Shown: in pieces, positions 17,541-25,358 of the stretch
How the letters are laid out: every line of letters begins with the position of its first letter
Numbering within the stretch: position 1 is the first letter of the stretch
Assembly: GCA_029099685.1 (NCBI GenBank)
Contig: JAQXOO010000029.1
Location: forward strand, 1-64,000
DNA: 64,000 nt
Source: Clostridia bacterium
Lineage (GTDB): Bacteria > Bacillota > Clostridia > Oscillospirales > Butyricicoccaceae
Reading direction: 5' to 3'
The notes under the pieces: generated by a model
The model's input: only the letters and a program-made list of their open reading frames with translations
The model's database searches: none
What the model was told of the DNA's origin: nothing
Program-made: the position numbers and the translations under genes

Positions 17541-18107
17541 TCACTTTTTCAATTTGAGGCCATCCTGGAATGCTTCGCCCACGCGCTCTGTTACCCTGTA
17601 ATATCCGTGCGTGTAGGGGTCAAAGGCAATGGCGTTTACCAGGGACATGTCAATTTTGCCGTCCACCATTACACGCTCATCCGCCGTGACATTGACGACC
17701 TTTCCGATCACGCCGCAGCCGTATTCGCCGCTCTGGTACTCCACGAATTCACATTCCAGACACAATGGGAATTTGTTGATGACAGGGGCGTCAACCGCTT
17801 CCGCTTTGCTGGCGGTAAGCCCACTGCGTGCAAGCTTGTCAGGGACTCTGTTTCCGGTTTCAACACCGAAGTAGTCCGCTTCCGCTACGTGAGCAACATC
17901 CGCAATACTTACGGTGAAAGCGCCGCGTGCTTTGATGTTCTTTACGGTTTTATGCGTTTCGGTCAGATTGAGAGCCACCATATTTCTTTCCTGCATGGTT
18001 CCCCAAGCGGCATTCATGACATTGACGCTGCCATCTTCATTATAAGTTGCGACCATCAGAACGGGCATGGGGAAGATACCCTCGGTGATATTGATCTTTT
18101 TTCTCAC
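17541..18107 (-). CDS. Flavin reductase-like domain protein
   Basis: 188-residue FMN-binding split-barrel protein. The start MRKKINITEGIFPMPVLMVATYNEDGSVNVM is the family's flavin-binding beginning, followed by MVALNLTETHKTVKNIKARGAFTVSI and the C-terminal NAIAFDPYTHGYYRV. Such proteins reduce flavin or act as small NAD(P)H-dependent oxidoreductases. It is divergent from an HxlR regulator 126 bp away, a common pairing in which the regulator controls the reductase. Codons are more AT-rich than in neighbouring genes, hinting at acquisition together with the regulator. Confidence 0.9.
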   Translation of the reverse strand: MRKKINITEGIFPMPVLMVATYNEDGSVNVMNAAWGTMQERNMVALNLTETHKTVKNIKARGAFTVSIADVAHVAEADYFGVETGNRVPDKLARSGLTASKAEAVDAPVINKFPLCLECEFVEYQSGEYGCGVIGKVVNVTADERVMVDGKIDMSLVNAIAFDPYTHGYYRVTERVGEAFQDGLKLKK

Positions 18108-18134
18108 AACAACTACCTCTTTTCGTTGATCAAA

Positions 18135-18163
18135 TTGACAGGATGTCTCATCCTGAATATAAT
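18135..18163 (+). promoter_or_regulatory. Perfect-consensus promoter and palindromic operator of hxlR-like gene
   Basis: TTGACA (18135-18140), 17-bp spacer, TATAAT (18158-18163). A perfect inverted repeat CAGGATG-TCT-CATCCTG occupies 18139-18155, between the two boxes, exactly where a bound HxlR dimer would block polymerase. A promoter this strong usually needs a repressor. Confidence 0.8.
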
Positions 18164-18233
18164 TATATCCGGCATCGAAAACAATTCAAGTACTGGTATT
18201 TTAGAAATGTACTATCCGAAAGGAAAGTGTATT

Positions 18234-18575
18234 ATGATAAAAAATTATATCGAGAACGCAAACTTTGAAGATACGGGATTCAGCTACACGCTCTCTCTCA
18301 TATCCGGCAAACACAAAATGGTGATCCTGTATTGCCTGATGGAGTTCAAGGTCGTGCGGTTCAATGAACTGAAACGTTATTTGAAAACGATCTCTGACAA
18401 GACGCTCAGCACAAACCTGAAAGAATTGGAAGCAGATCATCTGATCGTAAGGACAGAATACCCGCAGATCCCGCCTAAAGTAGAATACAGTCTGAGTGAT
18501 AGAGGAAAATCCCTGATGGCTGTGTTAGACCAACTTTGTGTTTGGGGAGAAAACAACAGATTGGCCAGGCGGTGA
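18234..18575 (+). CDS. HxlR-family winged-helix regulator
   Basis: 113-residue regulator with the HxlR fold: ISGKHKMVILYCLME (helix 1), VVRFNELKRYLKTISDKTLSTNLKELEADHLIVRTEY (HTH and wing) and PPKVEYSLSDRGKSLMAVLDQL. HxlR proteins often sense quinones, aldehydes or disulfide stress through cysteines; Cys is present in YCLMEF and near the C-terminus. ATG 18234 has AAAGGAA upstream. It is divergent from the flavin reductase, its likely target. Confidence 0.92.
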   Translation: MIKNYIENANFEDTGFSYTLSLISGKHKMVILYCLMEFKVVRFNELKRYLKTISDKTLSTNLKELEADHLIVRTEYPQIPPKVEYSLSDRGKSLMAVLDQLCVWGENNRLARR

Positions 18576-18700
18576 ATCATGTCCTGTTCATCTGATGGCT
18601 GAACAAACTTTGCCTTGGGCCGTTGAAGTCTTTCCCGCCGGTTTGTCCCATGGTTTTCCAAGCCCTAAAACCCGCACATTACGCTAAAGAGCAAAGCAAA
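18576..18700. other. Intergenic stretch without gene
   Basis: Nothing supportable beyond the convergent gene ends; an incomplete reading frame here has no ribosome site. Confidence 0.5.
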
Positions 18701-18720
18701 ACCCAGCCCGAAGGCTGGGT
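18701..18720 (-). terminator. Terminator of the J-domain operon
   Basis: Perfect stem ACCCAGCC-TTCG-GGCTGGGT with a UUCG tetraloop on the minus strand, followed by TTTTGCTTTG. Confidence 0.9.
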
Positions 18721-18754
18721 CGACTTTTCAAAGGAAAGAAGCCGTTTTTCCCTG

Positions 18755-19456
18755 TCAGCAGCAGCGCATCCTGCAGCACAGGTTGCAGAACATATTCAGC
18801 AGCAGCATACTCATGCACCAGCGCCCCACGTTCATGCTCTGGCTGTAGCCCCCCGCCTGCTGATAGGACCTTCCGCCGCTTTCCAGCTGGCTGAGATAGG
18901 TCTCGTACTCGGCGTTGCCCGGGTCCATCCGGCAGGCCGTGCGGGCGTGCTCCATGGCCAGGACGCGGTTCCCCTGCCCGGCGTTGGCGATGGCGCTGTA
19001 ATAGTACCACCGGGCGGTGCGGTCGGCGATGCCGCCCAGCACATGCAGCGCCTCGGCATAATGCCGGGCGGCGATATAGTTGCGGGCTGCCCGCAGCTCA
19101 GGCGTTTCCTCAGGGTCCTGCCGGGCCTGCTGCTGGCCATAGGCCTGCCAGCCCTGGAAGGGGTCCCAGGTATAGGTCTGCCAGCCGCCGTAGCCCCCCT
19201 GGCCGTAGCTGTAGCCGCCGGCGCCGCTTCGGCTCTGACCGTATCCCGGCTGGCCGTTTTGCCCGCCGAAGCTGTCGGCATTGCCGCTTTTGATGGCGTC
19301 ATAGGCGGCGTTGATCTCTTTCATTTTTTCCTCGGCCTGCTTGTCGCCGGGGTTCACGTCGGGATGATACTTTTTTGCCAGCTGGCGGTAAGCCTTTTTG
19401 ATCTCTTCGTCGGTGGCATCGCGGCTGACGCCCAGCACTTCATAGGGATCTCTCAT
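18755..19456 (-). CDS. J-domain protein with TPR-like region and Cys-rich C-terminus
   Basis: 233 residues. An N-terminal J domain (1-62) with the HPD motif in [11 protein letters not shown] would stimulate DnaK. It is followed by a Gly/Tyr/Gln-rich linker (about 65-110, repeated GYG/GGY), a tetratricopeptide-like pair of helices ([33 protein letters not shown]) and a hydrophobic, Cys-rich end ([16 protein letters not shown]). It lacks the DnaJ zinc-finger and substrate-binding domains, so it is a specialised co-chaperone. It overlaps the DUF5685 gene by four bases. Confidence 0.85.
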   Translation of the reverse strand: MRDPYEVLGVSRDATDEEIKKAYRQLAKKYHPDVNPGDKQAEEKMKEINAAYDAIKSGNADSFGGQNGQPGYGQSRSGAGGYSYGQGGYGGWQTYTWDPFQGWQAYGQQQARQDPEETPELRAARNYIAARHYAEALHVLGGIADRTARWYYYSAIANAGQGNRVLAMEHARTACRMDPGNAEYETYLSQLESGGRSYQQAGGYSQSMNVGRWCMSMLLLNMFCNLCCRMRCC

Positions 19457-20310
19457 TGGGGAGCCTCCCCCTTCTTGTTCTCTTTCTGCTCCTGCAGGGA
19501 GCGGGCCTCGTGATAGCGGGTCCAGATACCGTCGTGGAGAATGTTTTTCAAAATGCCGGCATCCTGCACCAGGGGCAGCCGGTCAAAGGCGGCGTAGCAC
19601 TGGCCCGCCAGCATCAACAGCATGGGCTGAAAGTCGGCCGCCGGCCGGGTCTGGCCTCCTTGCATGGCCAGGAGGGGGTTATACCGGCCTTTTTTCGCGT
19701 CCTTTTGCAGGTCCACGCAAGCGTCCTGCAGATAAATGAACTGGCCCAGCCAGTAGCCCATCTCCCGCAGGCCGGGCGCCCACCGGTCCTCCCGCGGGAC
19801 GAACAGCTCCGCCATCAGCCGGCCGAAGCAGGCCGCCCCCTTGTCGGGCACCGTCTCACCGGCCTTTTCCAGCGCCAGCAGGTTTTCCAGCTCCCGCTCG
19901 ATGGCCAGGCACTGCCGGGGCAGGCGTTCCTTCACCCGGTCATAGGCCTGCTGCATCTGCTCCATCAGGCCCTTCTGCAGCCGGGCGCCGTCGTCCAGCC
20001 AGTCATCCCGCAGCTTGTGATAGGTGAGGGCGATGTTCAGGTCGGCGGCATAGGCCGAATAGCTGCAGGTCCAGTAGGGCTGTGGCTTTGCCGGATGGAC
20101 GGGGCAGCGGGCCGCGCCCGCCTGCTCCTCCGGCTCGTACAGCGAGGCCAGCACCAGGATCAGAAAGGTCATGTCATAATTGAGGGCCAGGCGGGAAAGG
20201 TTTCCGTGGCTTTCCCGCAGGGCCCGGCACAGGCCGCAGTAGCAGCCCTTGTAGCGGGCCTGCTCCTCCTCCGAAAGGGTGTCCTTCCGGGCGATCACAT
20301 AGCCGAACAT
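19453..20310 (-). CDS. DUF5685 family protein
   Basis: 285-residue soluble, mostly helical protein, start [16 protein letters not shown] with the GCYCGLC cysteine pair near residue 25 and a histidine/aspartate-rich core ([25 protein letters not shown]). I recognise this as the DUF5685 family common in gut Clostridia; no biochemical function is established. The helical core with DDxxD-like acids recalls all-alpha prenyl-transferase folds, but this is weak. It sits between a zinc-ribbon membrane protein (1-bp gap) and a J-domain protein (ATGA overlap). Confidence 0.82.
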   Translation of the reverse strand: MFGYVIARKDTLSEEEQARYKGCYCGLCRALRESHGNLSRLALNYDMTFLILVLASLYEPEEQAGAARCPVHPAKPQPYWTCSYSAYAADLNIALTYHKLRDDWLDDGARLQKGLMEQMQQAYDRVKERLPRQCLAIERELENLLALEKAGETVPDKGAACFGRLMAELFVPREDRWAPGLREMGYWLGQFIYLQDACVDLQKDAKKGRYNPLLAMQGGQTRPAADFQPMLLMLAGQCYAAFDRLPLVQDAGILKNILHDGIWTRYHEARSLQEQKENKKGEAPQ

Positions 20311-20311
20311 A

Positions 20312-20716
20312 TCAGCTCTTCCGCTGGAAGATCTCGCCGCACTTGGGACAGGTGATGCGGATCTTTCCCTTTCCCTTTGGCACCCGGGTGGTGATGCCGC
20401 ACTTGGGACATTTATAAAACCGGTAATAGCGCTTCTGCTGCATACGCTGCTTCAGGCCGGACAGCTTGCGGGTCATGCTGTAGCGGATGGTCAGGTAGGC
20501 GTTGTTTTCCGCCCGGCGCTTGTAGGTGTTGCGGGAAAACATCCGAAAATAGGTCCACACCAGACTGATGATGGCCAACAGCCAGAAAAACACGCTCAGG
20601 CCATTGTTGAACAGGATGGACAGCACCAGAGATACCAACGCCACAATATTCAGAAAGCGGCTGTACTCGTCCACGCCGTATCTGCCCGCCATCACTCTTT
20701 GCAGCCAGTTTCGCAT
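20312..20716 (-). CDS. Membrane protein with C-terminal zinc ribbon
   Basis: 134 residues. Two TM helices (about 30-75: FLNIVALVSLVLSILF, LSVFFWLLAIISLVW), a basic cytoplasmic stretch (NTYKRRAENNAY...RMQQKRYYRFY) and a C-terminal zinc ribbon with KCPKCG and TCPKCGEIF, 20 residues apart. ATG 20716 has GGAGGCG upstream, which sets the start. It leads an operon with DUF5685 and J-domain genes; the ribbon may recruit the cytosolic partners to the membrane, which is inference only. Confidence 0.8.
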   Translation of the reverse strand: MRNWLQRVMAGRYGVDEYSRFLNIVALVSLVLSILFNNGLSVFFWLLAIISLVWTYFRMFSRNTYKRRAENNAYLTIRYSMTRKLSGLKQRMQQKRYYRFYKCPKCGITTRVPKGKGKIRITCPKCGEIFQRKS

Positions 20717-20844
20717 AAAGTTACGCCTCCAAAACGCATACCAGGGATTTTGCAACGCTTATACTTTACAAGAATTCTGTGTCCTGCGCAAGGGTTTTCC
20801 ATGAACGAATCGTAAATTCCGGCCTGTCTCCCCGAAAAAAATAC

Positions 20845-20869
20845 GGAAGCCGCCCCTGCAGCGGCTTCC
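20845..20869 (-). terminator. Second hairpin/terminator upstream of the zinc-ribbon operon
   Basis: Stem GGAAGCCGC / GCGGCTTCC with a minus-strand tail GTATTTTTTTC. It lies 57 bases beyond the first terminator of the kinase-like gene, so it is either a tandem terminator or the end of a very short transcript starting around 20920. Confidence 0.6.
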
Positions 20870-20923
20870 CCTGGGGGATATTCCTCCTGCGGCCGTTCCG
20901 GACGGCGGCATTTTCCGGACAAT

Positions 20924-20950
20924 TAAAAAGAGGGCCTGCGCCCTCTTTTT
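20924..20950 (-). terminator. Terminator of the cytidylate kinase-like gene
   Basis: Stem AAAAGAGGGC-CTGC-GCCCTCTTTT, minus-strand T run, three bases after the stop codon. Confidence 0.85.
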
Positions 20951-20953
20951 TGT

Positions 20954-21571
20954 TTACCGGTTCAGCTCGCCGTAAGCGTCCTTGATGATGGCCACGCACT
21001 GCTCCAGGCCGATCTTTCCGCTGTTCAGGCACAGGTCATAGTTGTCCGCGTCCTCCCAGGCCCGGTCGCAGTAATGCTGGCAGTACCGCGCGCGCTGCTT
21101 GTCGATGTTCTGCACGGTTTTCTGGATGCCCTCCGGCTTGTCGCCGTACTGCTCCACGGCCCGCTTGCAGCGGGTCTCCAGCGGCGCGCAGATATAGACC
21201 CGCAGCACATCGTAATTTTTCTCCAGCACCCAGTCGGCACAGCGGCCCACGATGACGCAGCTGCCCTTGTCTGCCAGCGAGCGGATGGCCTTTGCCTCCG
21301 CCAGATACACCTGGTCGGACAGGGAGAGCATATTGGGGCTGAACGCCCCGCTGTTGGAGGTGAAATTGGTCACGATGGAAAACAGCAGGCTCTGGGTGAG
21401 CTGCTGCTCCTGCCCCCGGATGAAATCCGCCGCGAGGCCGCTCTCCTTGGCGGCCAGATCGATGATCTCTTTATCGTAAAAGGGGATGCCCAGCTCCTTT
21501 GCCAGCTGCTGGCCGATGCTCCGGCCGCCGCTGCCGTACTGGCGGCTGATGGTGACGATCAGATTCTTCAT
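20954..21571 (-). CDS. Cytidylate kinase-like family P-loop protein
   Basis: 205 residues. P-loop at the extreme N-terminus (TISRQYGSGGRSIG, a Cmk-like variant of GxxGxGKS), a LID/NMP-type helical middle and the GRCADWVL motif after a strand (SCVIVGRCADWVL). This is the cytidylate_kin2-type family widespread in Firmicutes, distinct from true Cmk; nucleotide phosphorylation is assumed but the substrate is unproven. A strong promoter precedes it and two terminators follow, so it is monocistronic. Confidence 0.85.
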   Translation of the reverse strand: MKNLIVTISRQYGSGGRSIGQQLAKELGIPFYDKEIIDLAAKESGLAADFIRGQEQQLTQSLLFSIVTNFTSNSGAFSPNMLSLSDQVYLAEAKAIRSLADKGSCVIVGRCADWVLEKNYDVLRVYICAPLETRCKRAVEQYGDKPEGIQKTVQNIDKQRARYCQHYCDRAWEDADNYDLCLNSGKIGLEQCVAIIKDAYGELNR

Positions 21572-21640
21572 AGAACATCACTGCCTTTCTTCGCCATTCC
21601 CGCTCCGAAAAAGCGGCGGGCACGGCTTTGTGATACCTTT

Positions 21641-21669
21641 ATTTTACGTACTTTTGCCCGGAATGTCAA
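21641..21669 (-). promoter_or_regulatory. Promoter of the cytidylate kinase-like gene
   Basis: Minus strand TTGACA (21669-21664), 17-bp spacer, TAAAAT (21646-21641). Confidence 0.75.
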
Positions 21670-21705
21670 CCGAAAGGACCGCATATGCTCCACCGAGGTG
21701 ATCCT

Positions 21706-22575
21706 ATGTCTTTGAAAAAAACACACCGGCTGGCGCTGGCCCTGGCGGCGGCGCTTTTGCTGGCCCTTTGCCTGCTGCTGCCCTTTTGGCATGGCCCCGC
21801 GGCAGAGACCTTTGCTCCGCCGGGCAGCCGGGCCGAGCTTTTGGTGCTGATGTATCACAGCCTAGTCAAAGACGAGAGCCGCGCCGCGGAATACGTCTGC
21901 CCCATCAGCCGGGTGGAAAGCGATTTCGCCTGGCTGCGGGAGCAGGGCTATGAGAGCGTCACCCTGGACCGGCTGATCGCCTTTGCCGACGGCACGGACG
22001 TCCTGCCGCCCAAGCCGGTGCTCATCACCCTGGACGACGGCTACCGCAACAACCTGACCCTGCTGCCGCCGCTGCTGGAGCAGTATGATTTTCACGCCGT
22101 CATCGCGGTGGTGGGCGAATACGCCGACATCTACACCGCCAGCGGCGAGGACGGCTCCCTGCACACCTGCATGAGCTGGGAGGACACCCGCCGGGCCGCC
22201 CAGACCCCCCGCATCGAGCTGGCCTGCCATTCCTATTATTTTCACCACCTGGGCGACCGCCGGGGCTGCGCCAAAAAGCCCGGCGAGGAGGAGCGCGACT
22301 GGGCTGCGGCCCTTACCGCCGACACCCGCGCCCTGCAGCAGGCCCTGGAAGATCACTGCGGCGTGTCCCCCCGGTGCTATGCCTATCCCTTCGGCCAGAT
22401 CTCCCCGGGGGCCGACCGGCTGCTGTCGGAGCTGGGCTTCCGCGTCACCCTGTCCTGCTCGGAAAAGCGCAGCGTGCTCACCTCCGGCGACCCCGCCTGC
22501 CTGTTTTCCCTGGGCCGCTTCAACCGGGACGGCCGTCTGACCACCGCCGCCTTCATGGCCCGGACGGAACCGTAA
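21706..22575 (+). CDS. Exported polysaccharide deacetylase (NodB homology domain)
   Basis: 289-residue exported metal-dependent deacetylase acting on cell-wall or surface N-acetyl sugars. Signal anchor (LALALAAALLLALCLLLPF), then the CE4 motifs: LITLDDGY with Asp110-Asp111, the zinc pair in CHSYYFHH (His175, His180), the AYPFGQ loop, and a late LGRFNRDGR. ATG 21706 follows GAGGTGAT, a long anti-SD match; ATG 21685 (AAAGGA) is a second possibility adding seven residues. A hairpin follows the stop. Confidence 0.9.
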   Translation: MSLKKTHRLALALAAALLLALCLLLPFWHGPAAETFAPPGSRAELLVLMYHSLVKDESRAAEYVCPISRVESDFAWLREQGYESVTLDRLIAFADGTDVLPPKPVLITLDDGYRNNLTLLPPLLEQYDFHAVIAVVGEYADIYTASGEDGSLHTCMSWEDTRRAAQTPRIELACHSYYFHHLGDRRGCAKKPGEEERDWAAALTADTRALQQALEDHCGVSPRCYAYPFGQISPGADRLLSELGFRVTLSCSEKRSVLTSGDPACLFSLGRFNRDGRLTTAAFMARTEP

Positions 22576-22600
22576 AAAGAGGGCCGCTCCGGCCCTCTTT
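22576..22600. terminator. Hairpin between polysaccharide deacetylase and a minus-strand stretch
   Basis: Stem AAAGAGGGCC-GCTCC-GGCCCTCTTT. The T run is longer on the minus strand (TTTTT) than on the plus strand, so it ends the deacetylase gene and may also end a minus-strand transcript. Confidence 0.8.
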
Positions 22601-22628
22601 CCTGTATGTCCGCTGCAAAACGCCCGTT

Positions 22629-22715
22629 TTACCGCCGCTTTTTCCCGCCGCCCAGCATCACCCAGATCAGCAGGACCGCCAGCATGGGCGCCACGATCAA
22701 CGGCTCCACCTGCAT
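22629..22715 (-). CDS. Possible 28-residue TM peptide
   Basis: Short frame with ATG 22715: Met-Gln-Val-Glu-Pro, a strong hydrophobic helix (LIVAPMLAVLLIWVML), then GGGKKRR. This composition is that of a real small membrane peptide or of the tail of a decayed gene: the same frame is open back to 22889, and another frame just upstream (MEKKVARHTRGQF, ATG near 22822) also looks coding, as if a frameshift separated them. No good ribosome site is present. Confidence 0.3.
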   Translation of the reverse strand: MQVEPLIVAPMLAVLLIWVMLGGGKKRR

Positions 22716-22857
22716 GGCGGACGCCTGCGGCACGATCGTCACAGTCCTTGTGATCCTTAGCGCAGCGATACGGGATGGCAGCGAACTGCCCACGGGTGTG
22801 TCGGGCCACTTTCTTTTCCATGTTCTCAGGCGCCCGCACCTCAGGCTCAGGATAAAA

Positions 22858-22893
22858 AAGGCTTGCGCTTGAAGGTTTTTCAAGCGCAAGCCT
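22858..22893 (-). terminator. Terminator closing the 11.6-kb minus-strand peptide locus
   Basis: Fourteen-bp stem AGGCTTGCGCTTGA / TCAAGCGCAAGCCT followed on the minus strand by TTTTTTAT. Strongest terminator of the region, about 30 bases after the last peptidase gene. Confidence 0.93.
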
Positions 22894-22921
22894 GTCCTGA
22901 TGCTCTGCGAAAAACAGTCTG

Positions 22922-24091
22922 TCAGATCACCCGGCAGATCTCCATAGCCATAGATTGATATATTTCCGCTGCCATAAAGATCTGCTTTTTGCTGATTTTT
23001 TCATGGACGGAATGCGCCGCTGCTATATTTCCCGGGCCCAGGATGATACACTGGCTGTGGGTTCCCGCCTGAAGGAAGCCGGCATCGGTCCATGCCGGAC
23101 AGCATGAAAGAACCGGTTCCATTCCGCTGGCGCGCAGCGCCTTTTCCGCCGCCTTCACCACGCCGGAATCGGGATCTGTGCAGAAGGGAATGTGCGGCAG
23201 GGTGGTTCCGTCGAATACATCCCGGATCTCTGCTTCGAACCGCGGATCTTCCCGGTGCAGCTGATCGATCAGTTCCTGCAGCTCTTCATAAACCTGTGCA
23301 ATCGTTTCACTGGGCAGGCATCTCCTGTCCAGCCGGATGCTGCAGTGGTCCGCAACGGTACTGGGCTGGTCGCCGCCGGCAATGGTGCCGATATTCAGGG
23401 TCGCCTGGCCCAGGACCGGATGGGTGCGCTGTGCCAGTTTCGGCAGGTATTCGGTTTCCAGTTTATGCAGGAAGCGCCCCGCCATCATAATGGCATTGAC
23501 CCCTTCCTTCTGGGCTCCGCTGTGAACTTTATGGCCCCGGAAGGACACTTCGATCCATTCCAGCCCTTTCTGCCCCAGATTGATTTCCAGACTGGTAGGT
23601 TCACAGATGACCGAATATGTGGCCTCAGGTCCGGTTTCGATCAGGCTGCGGGTACCAATACCGGCTTCTTCTTCGTCAGCAACACCGCAGAAAATCAAAT
23701 CTCCTTTCAGCCGCGTTCCGCTTTCCTTTAATTCCACCATGGCACACATGGCTGCGGCCAGCGCCCCTTTCATATCCACGGTACCTCTACCGTAGACATA
23801 CTCCTCATCCTCCCACGGCTCAAAGGCCTTCTCAAAATCATAAGCCGGCACCGTATCCATGTGTCCGGTGAGCAGCAGGGATGGCGAAGTTTCCCGTTCC
23901 GTACCTTCCAAAATGGCAAAGGTATTGTAGCGGCCCGGTACGATTTCTGTCCGGTATGCTGTAAATCCATGTTCAAGGAAAAAGTCCAGAATATACTGAG
24001 AAATGGCTTCTTCCTGATGCTCCATATAAGAATAGCTTGGAATCGCTACCATATCCATGGTCAGTCTGATGGGGTCCACCTTAGGTTTCAT
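22922..24091 (-). CDS. M20-family peptidase (ArgE/DapE/carboxypeptidase type)
   Basis: 389-residue cytosolic metallopeptidase. Metal motifs: GHMDTVP, GRGTVDMKG, ADEEEAG and a terminal GNIAAAHSVHEKI; the dimerisation domain starts near FRGHKVHSGAQKEG. ArgE/DapE-like sequence fits deacylation or removal of a residue from short peptides. MKPK start at 24091 overlaps the end of the upstream M20 gene by 11 bp. Last gene of the locus headed by the sigma factor; it would act on peptides brought in by the adjacent importer. Confidence 0.88.
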   Translation of the reverse strand: MKPKVDPIRLTMDMVAIPSYSYMEHQEEAISQYILDFFLEHGFTAYRTEIVPGRYNTFAILEGTERETSPSLLLTGHMDTVPAYDFEKAFEPWEDEEYVYGRGTVDMKGALAAAMCAMVELKESGTRLKGDLIFCGVADEEEAGIGTRSLIETGPEATYSVICEPTSLEINLGQKGLEWIEVSFRGHKVHSGAQKEGVNAIMMAGRFLHKLETEYLPKLAQRTHPVLGQATLNIGTIAGGDQPSTVADHCSIRLDRRCLPSETIAQVYEELQELIDQLHREDPRFEAEIRDVFDGTTLPHIPFCTDPDSGVVKAAEKALRASGMEPVLSCCPAWTDAGFLQAGTHSQCIILGPGNIAAAHSVHEKISKKQIFMAAEIYQSMAMEICRVI

Positions 24092-25358
24092 ATTTCGCAG
24101 CCTCTCTTTCCACAGGCTCACTCTGGCCTTCTGATATCAGATATTCCGTATAAATCTCCAGGCTGCGCAGGAAGCTTTCCAGGCTCTGCTGCTCGTTTTC
24201 CATATGCGCGCAGTCCGGATCCCACGGAAATACCGGTCCCCAACCGACGAAGTTGGGCATGCTCTTGGCATAGCTGCACCCCGCCGCGAACAGGCACTTG
24301 GGGTCCATTCCATATTTTTTCGTCACCTGCTGCATGCGCCGGATCCAGGGCTGATCGTCATTCACCCGGATGGGCTCCTGATTTTCCCGAAGAAGGACCT
24401 CATAGCCGCAAGCTTCTGCCTTTTCCCGCAGGCCCTCCAAAACAGCCCTGCCAGGTATGTCGCAGCACTGTCTTACGTTGAAATTGATGAAGATACTGCC
24501 GCTTTCCTGCCGCAGGAGGGTCGGTACGATGGTCAGATTCCCTTTTTCGCTGAAGCTGCCGTCTGTTTTCCGGAACCGAAGCTTGCTTTCATAGGTTCCT
24601 TCCGGGAAATAGTCCTGAATGGTCCGGGCAAACTGAAGTCCGTATTCCCGGGATACCGCTTCACAAAGAAGGTTTATGGCATTCCGACCCAGCTCCGGCG
24701 AGGAACTGTGGGCTGCTTTTCCGGTGAATACCACCGTCTTTCCTTCTTTTTCGTAAGCGGCATAGGACGGGATGGCATTCGCCGCACTTCCTCCGGTAAA
24801 TCCGCCGATTCCTTCCGGCAGCCTTTCATCAAAGTGCAGCTCCACATCCATGTATCCGTTTTCCTGATTGTAAATCGGAAAATTCCCATCGGGGGAATAT
24901 CCATAATCCGGCAATTCGAATTCTTCTTTATAGTGGTCCATATCGGTCCACTGCGTCTCTTCACTGGTACCGATAATCAGCCGCAATTTCTTTTTAAGAG
25001 GGATCCCTGCTTCCTTTATCTTCTTCAGGGCATACAGGCTGGCAATTACGGGACCCTTGTCGTCCACAATCCCTCTGCCGTACAATATCCCATCCTTTTC
25101 TGTCAAATGATACGGCTCAAAATCCCACAACTGCGGGTTCCCTTCCGACACCACATCAACATGGGCCAGAATTCCCATAGTCTCCGGTCCTTCACCCAGG
25201 TCCACGATACCCACATCACCGTATCTGCCTGTTTTTGCCTCAAGGCCAAAGCTCTTTGCCAGTTCCATAACATAGCGAAGCGCTGCCTTGCAGCATTCCC
25301 GGTCTTCACTGACGCTTTTAAACTCCATCAGCTGATTCAGCTGTCTCAGGATTTCCAT
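24081..25358 (-). CDS. M20-family dipeptidase (PepV/Sapep-like)
   Basis: 425-residue dinuclear zinc dipeptidase: LAHVDVV, GRGIVDDKGP, the catalytic GTSEETQW, a lid insertion with HFDERLPEGIGG, and late AGCSYAKSMPNFVGWGP. This matches PepV/Sapep-like dipeptidases that hydrolyse broad dipeptides, including beta-Ala-His-type. It overlaps the ATPase gene upstream by 41 bp and the following M20 gene by 11 bp, so it is translationally linked to the transporter. Codon use is AT-richer than in the flanking core genome. Confidence 0.9.
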   Translation of the reverse strand: MEILRQLNQLMEFKSVSEDRECCKAALRYVMELAKSFGLEAKTGRYGDVGIVDLGEGPETMGILAHVDVVSEGNPQLWDFEPYHLTEKDGILYGRGIVDDKGPVIASLYALKKIKEAGIPLKKKLRLIIGTSEETQWTDMDHYKEEFELPDYGYSPDGNFPIYNQENGYMDVELHFDERLPEGIGGFTGGSAANAIPSYAAYEKEGKTVVFTGKAAHSSSPELGRNAINLLCEAVSREYGLQFARTIQDYFPEGTYESKLRFRKTDGSFSEKGNLTIVPTLLRQESGSIFINFNVRQCCDIPGRAVLEGLREKAEACGYEVLLRENQEPIRVNDDQPWIRRMQQVTKKYGMDPKCLFAAGCSYAKSMPNFVGWGPVFPWDPDCAHMENEQQSLESFLRSLEIYTEYLISEGQSEPVEREAAKYET

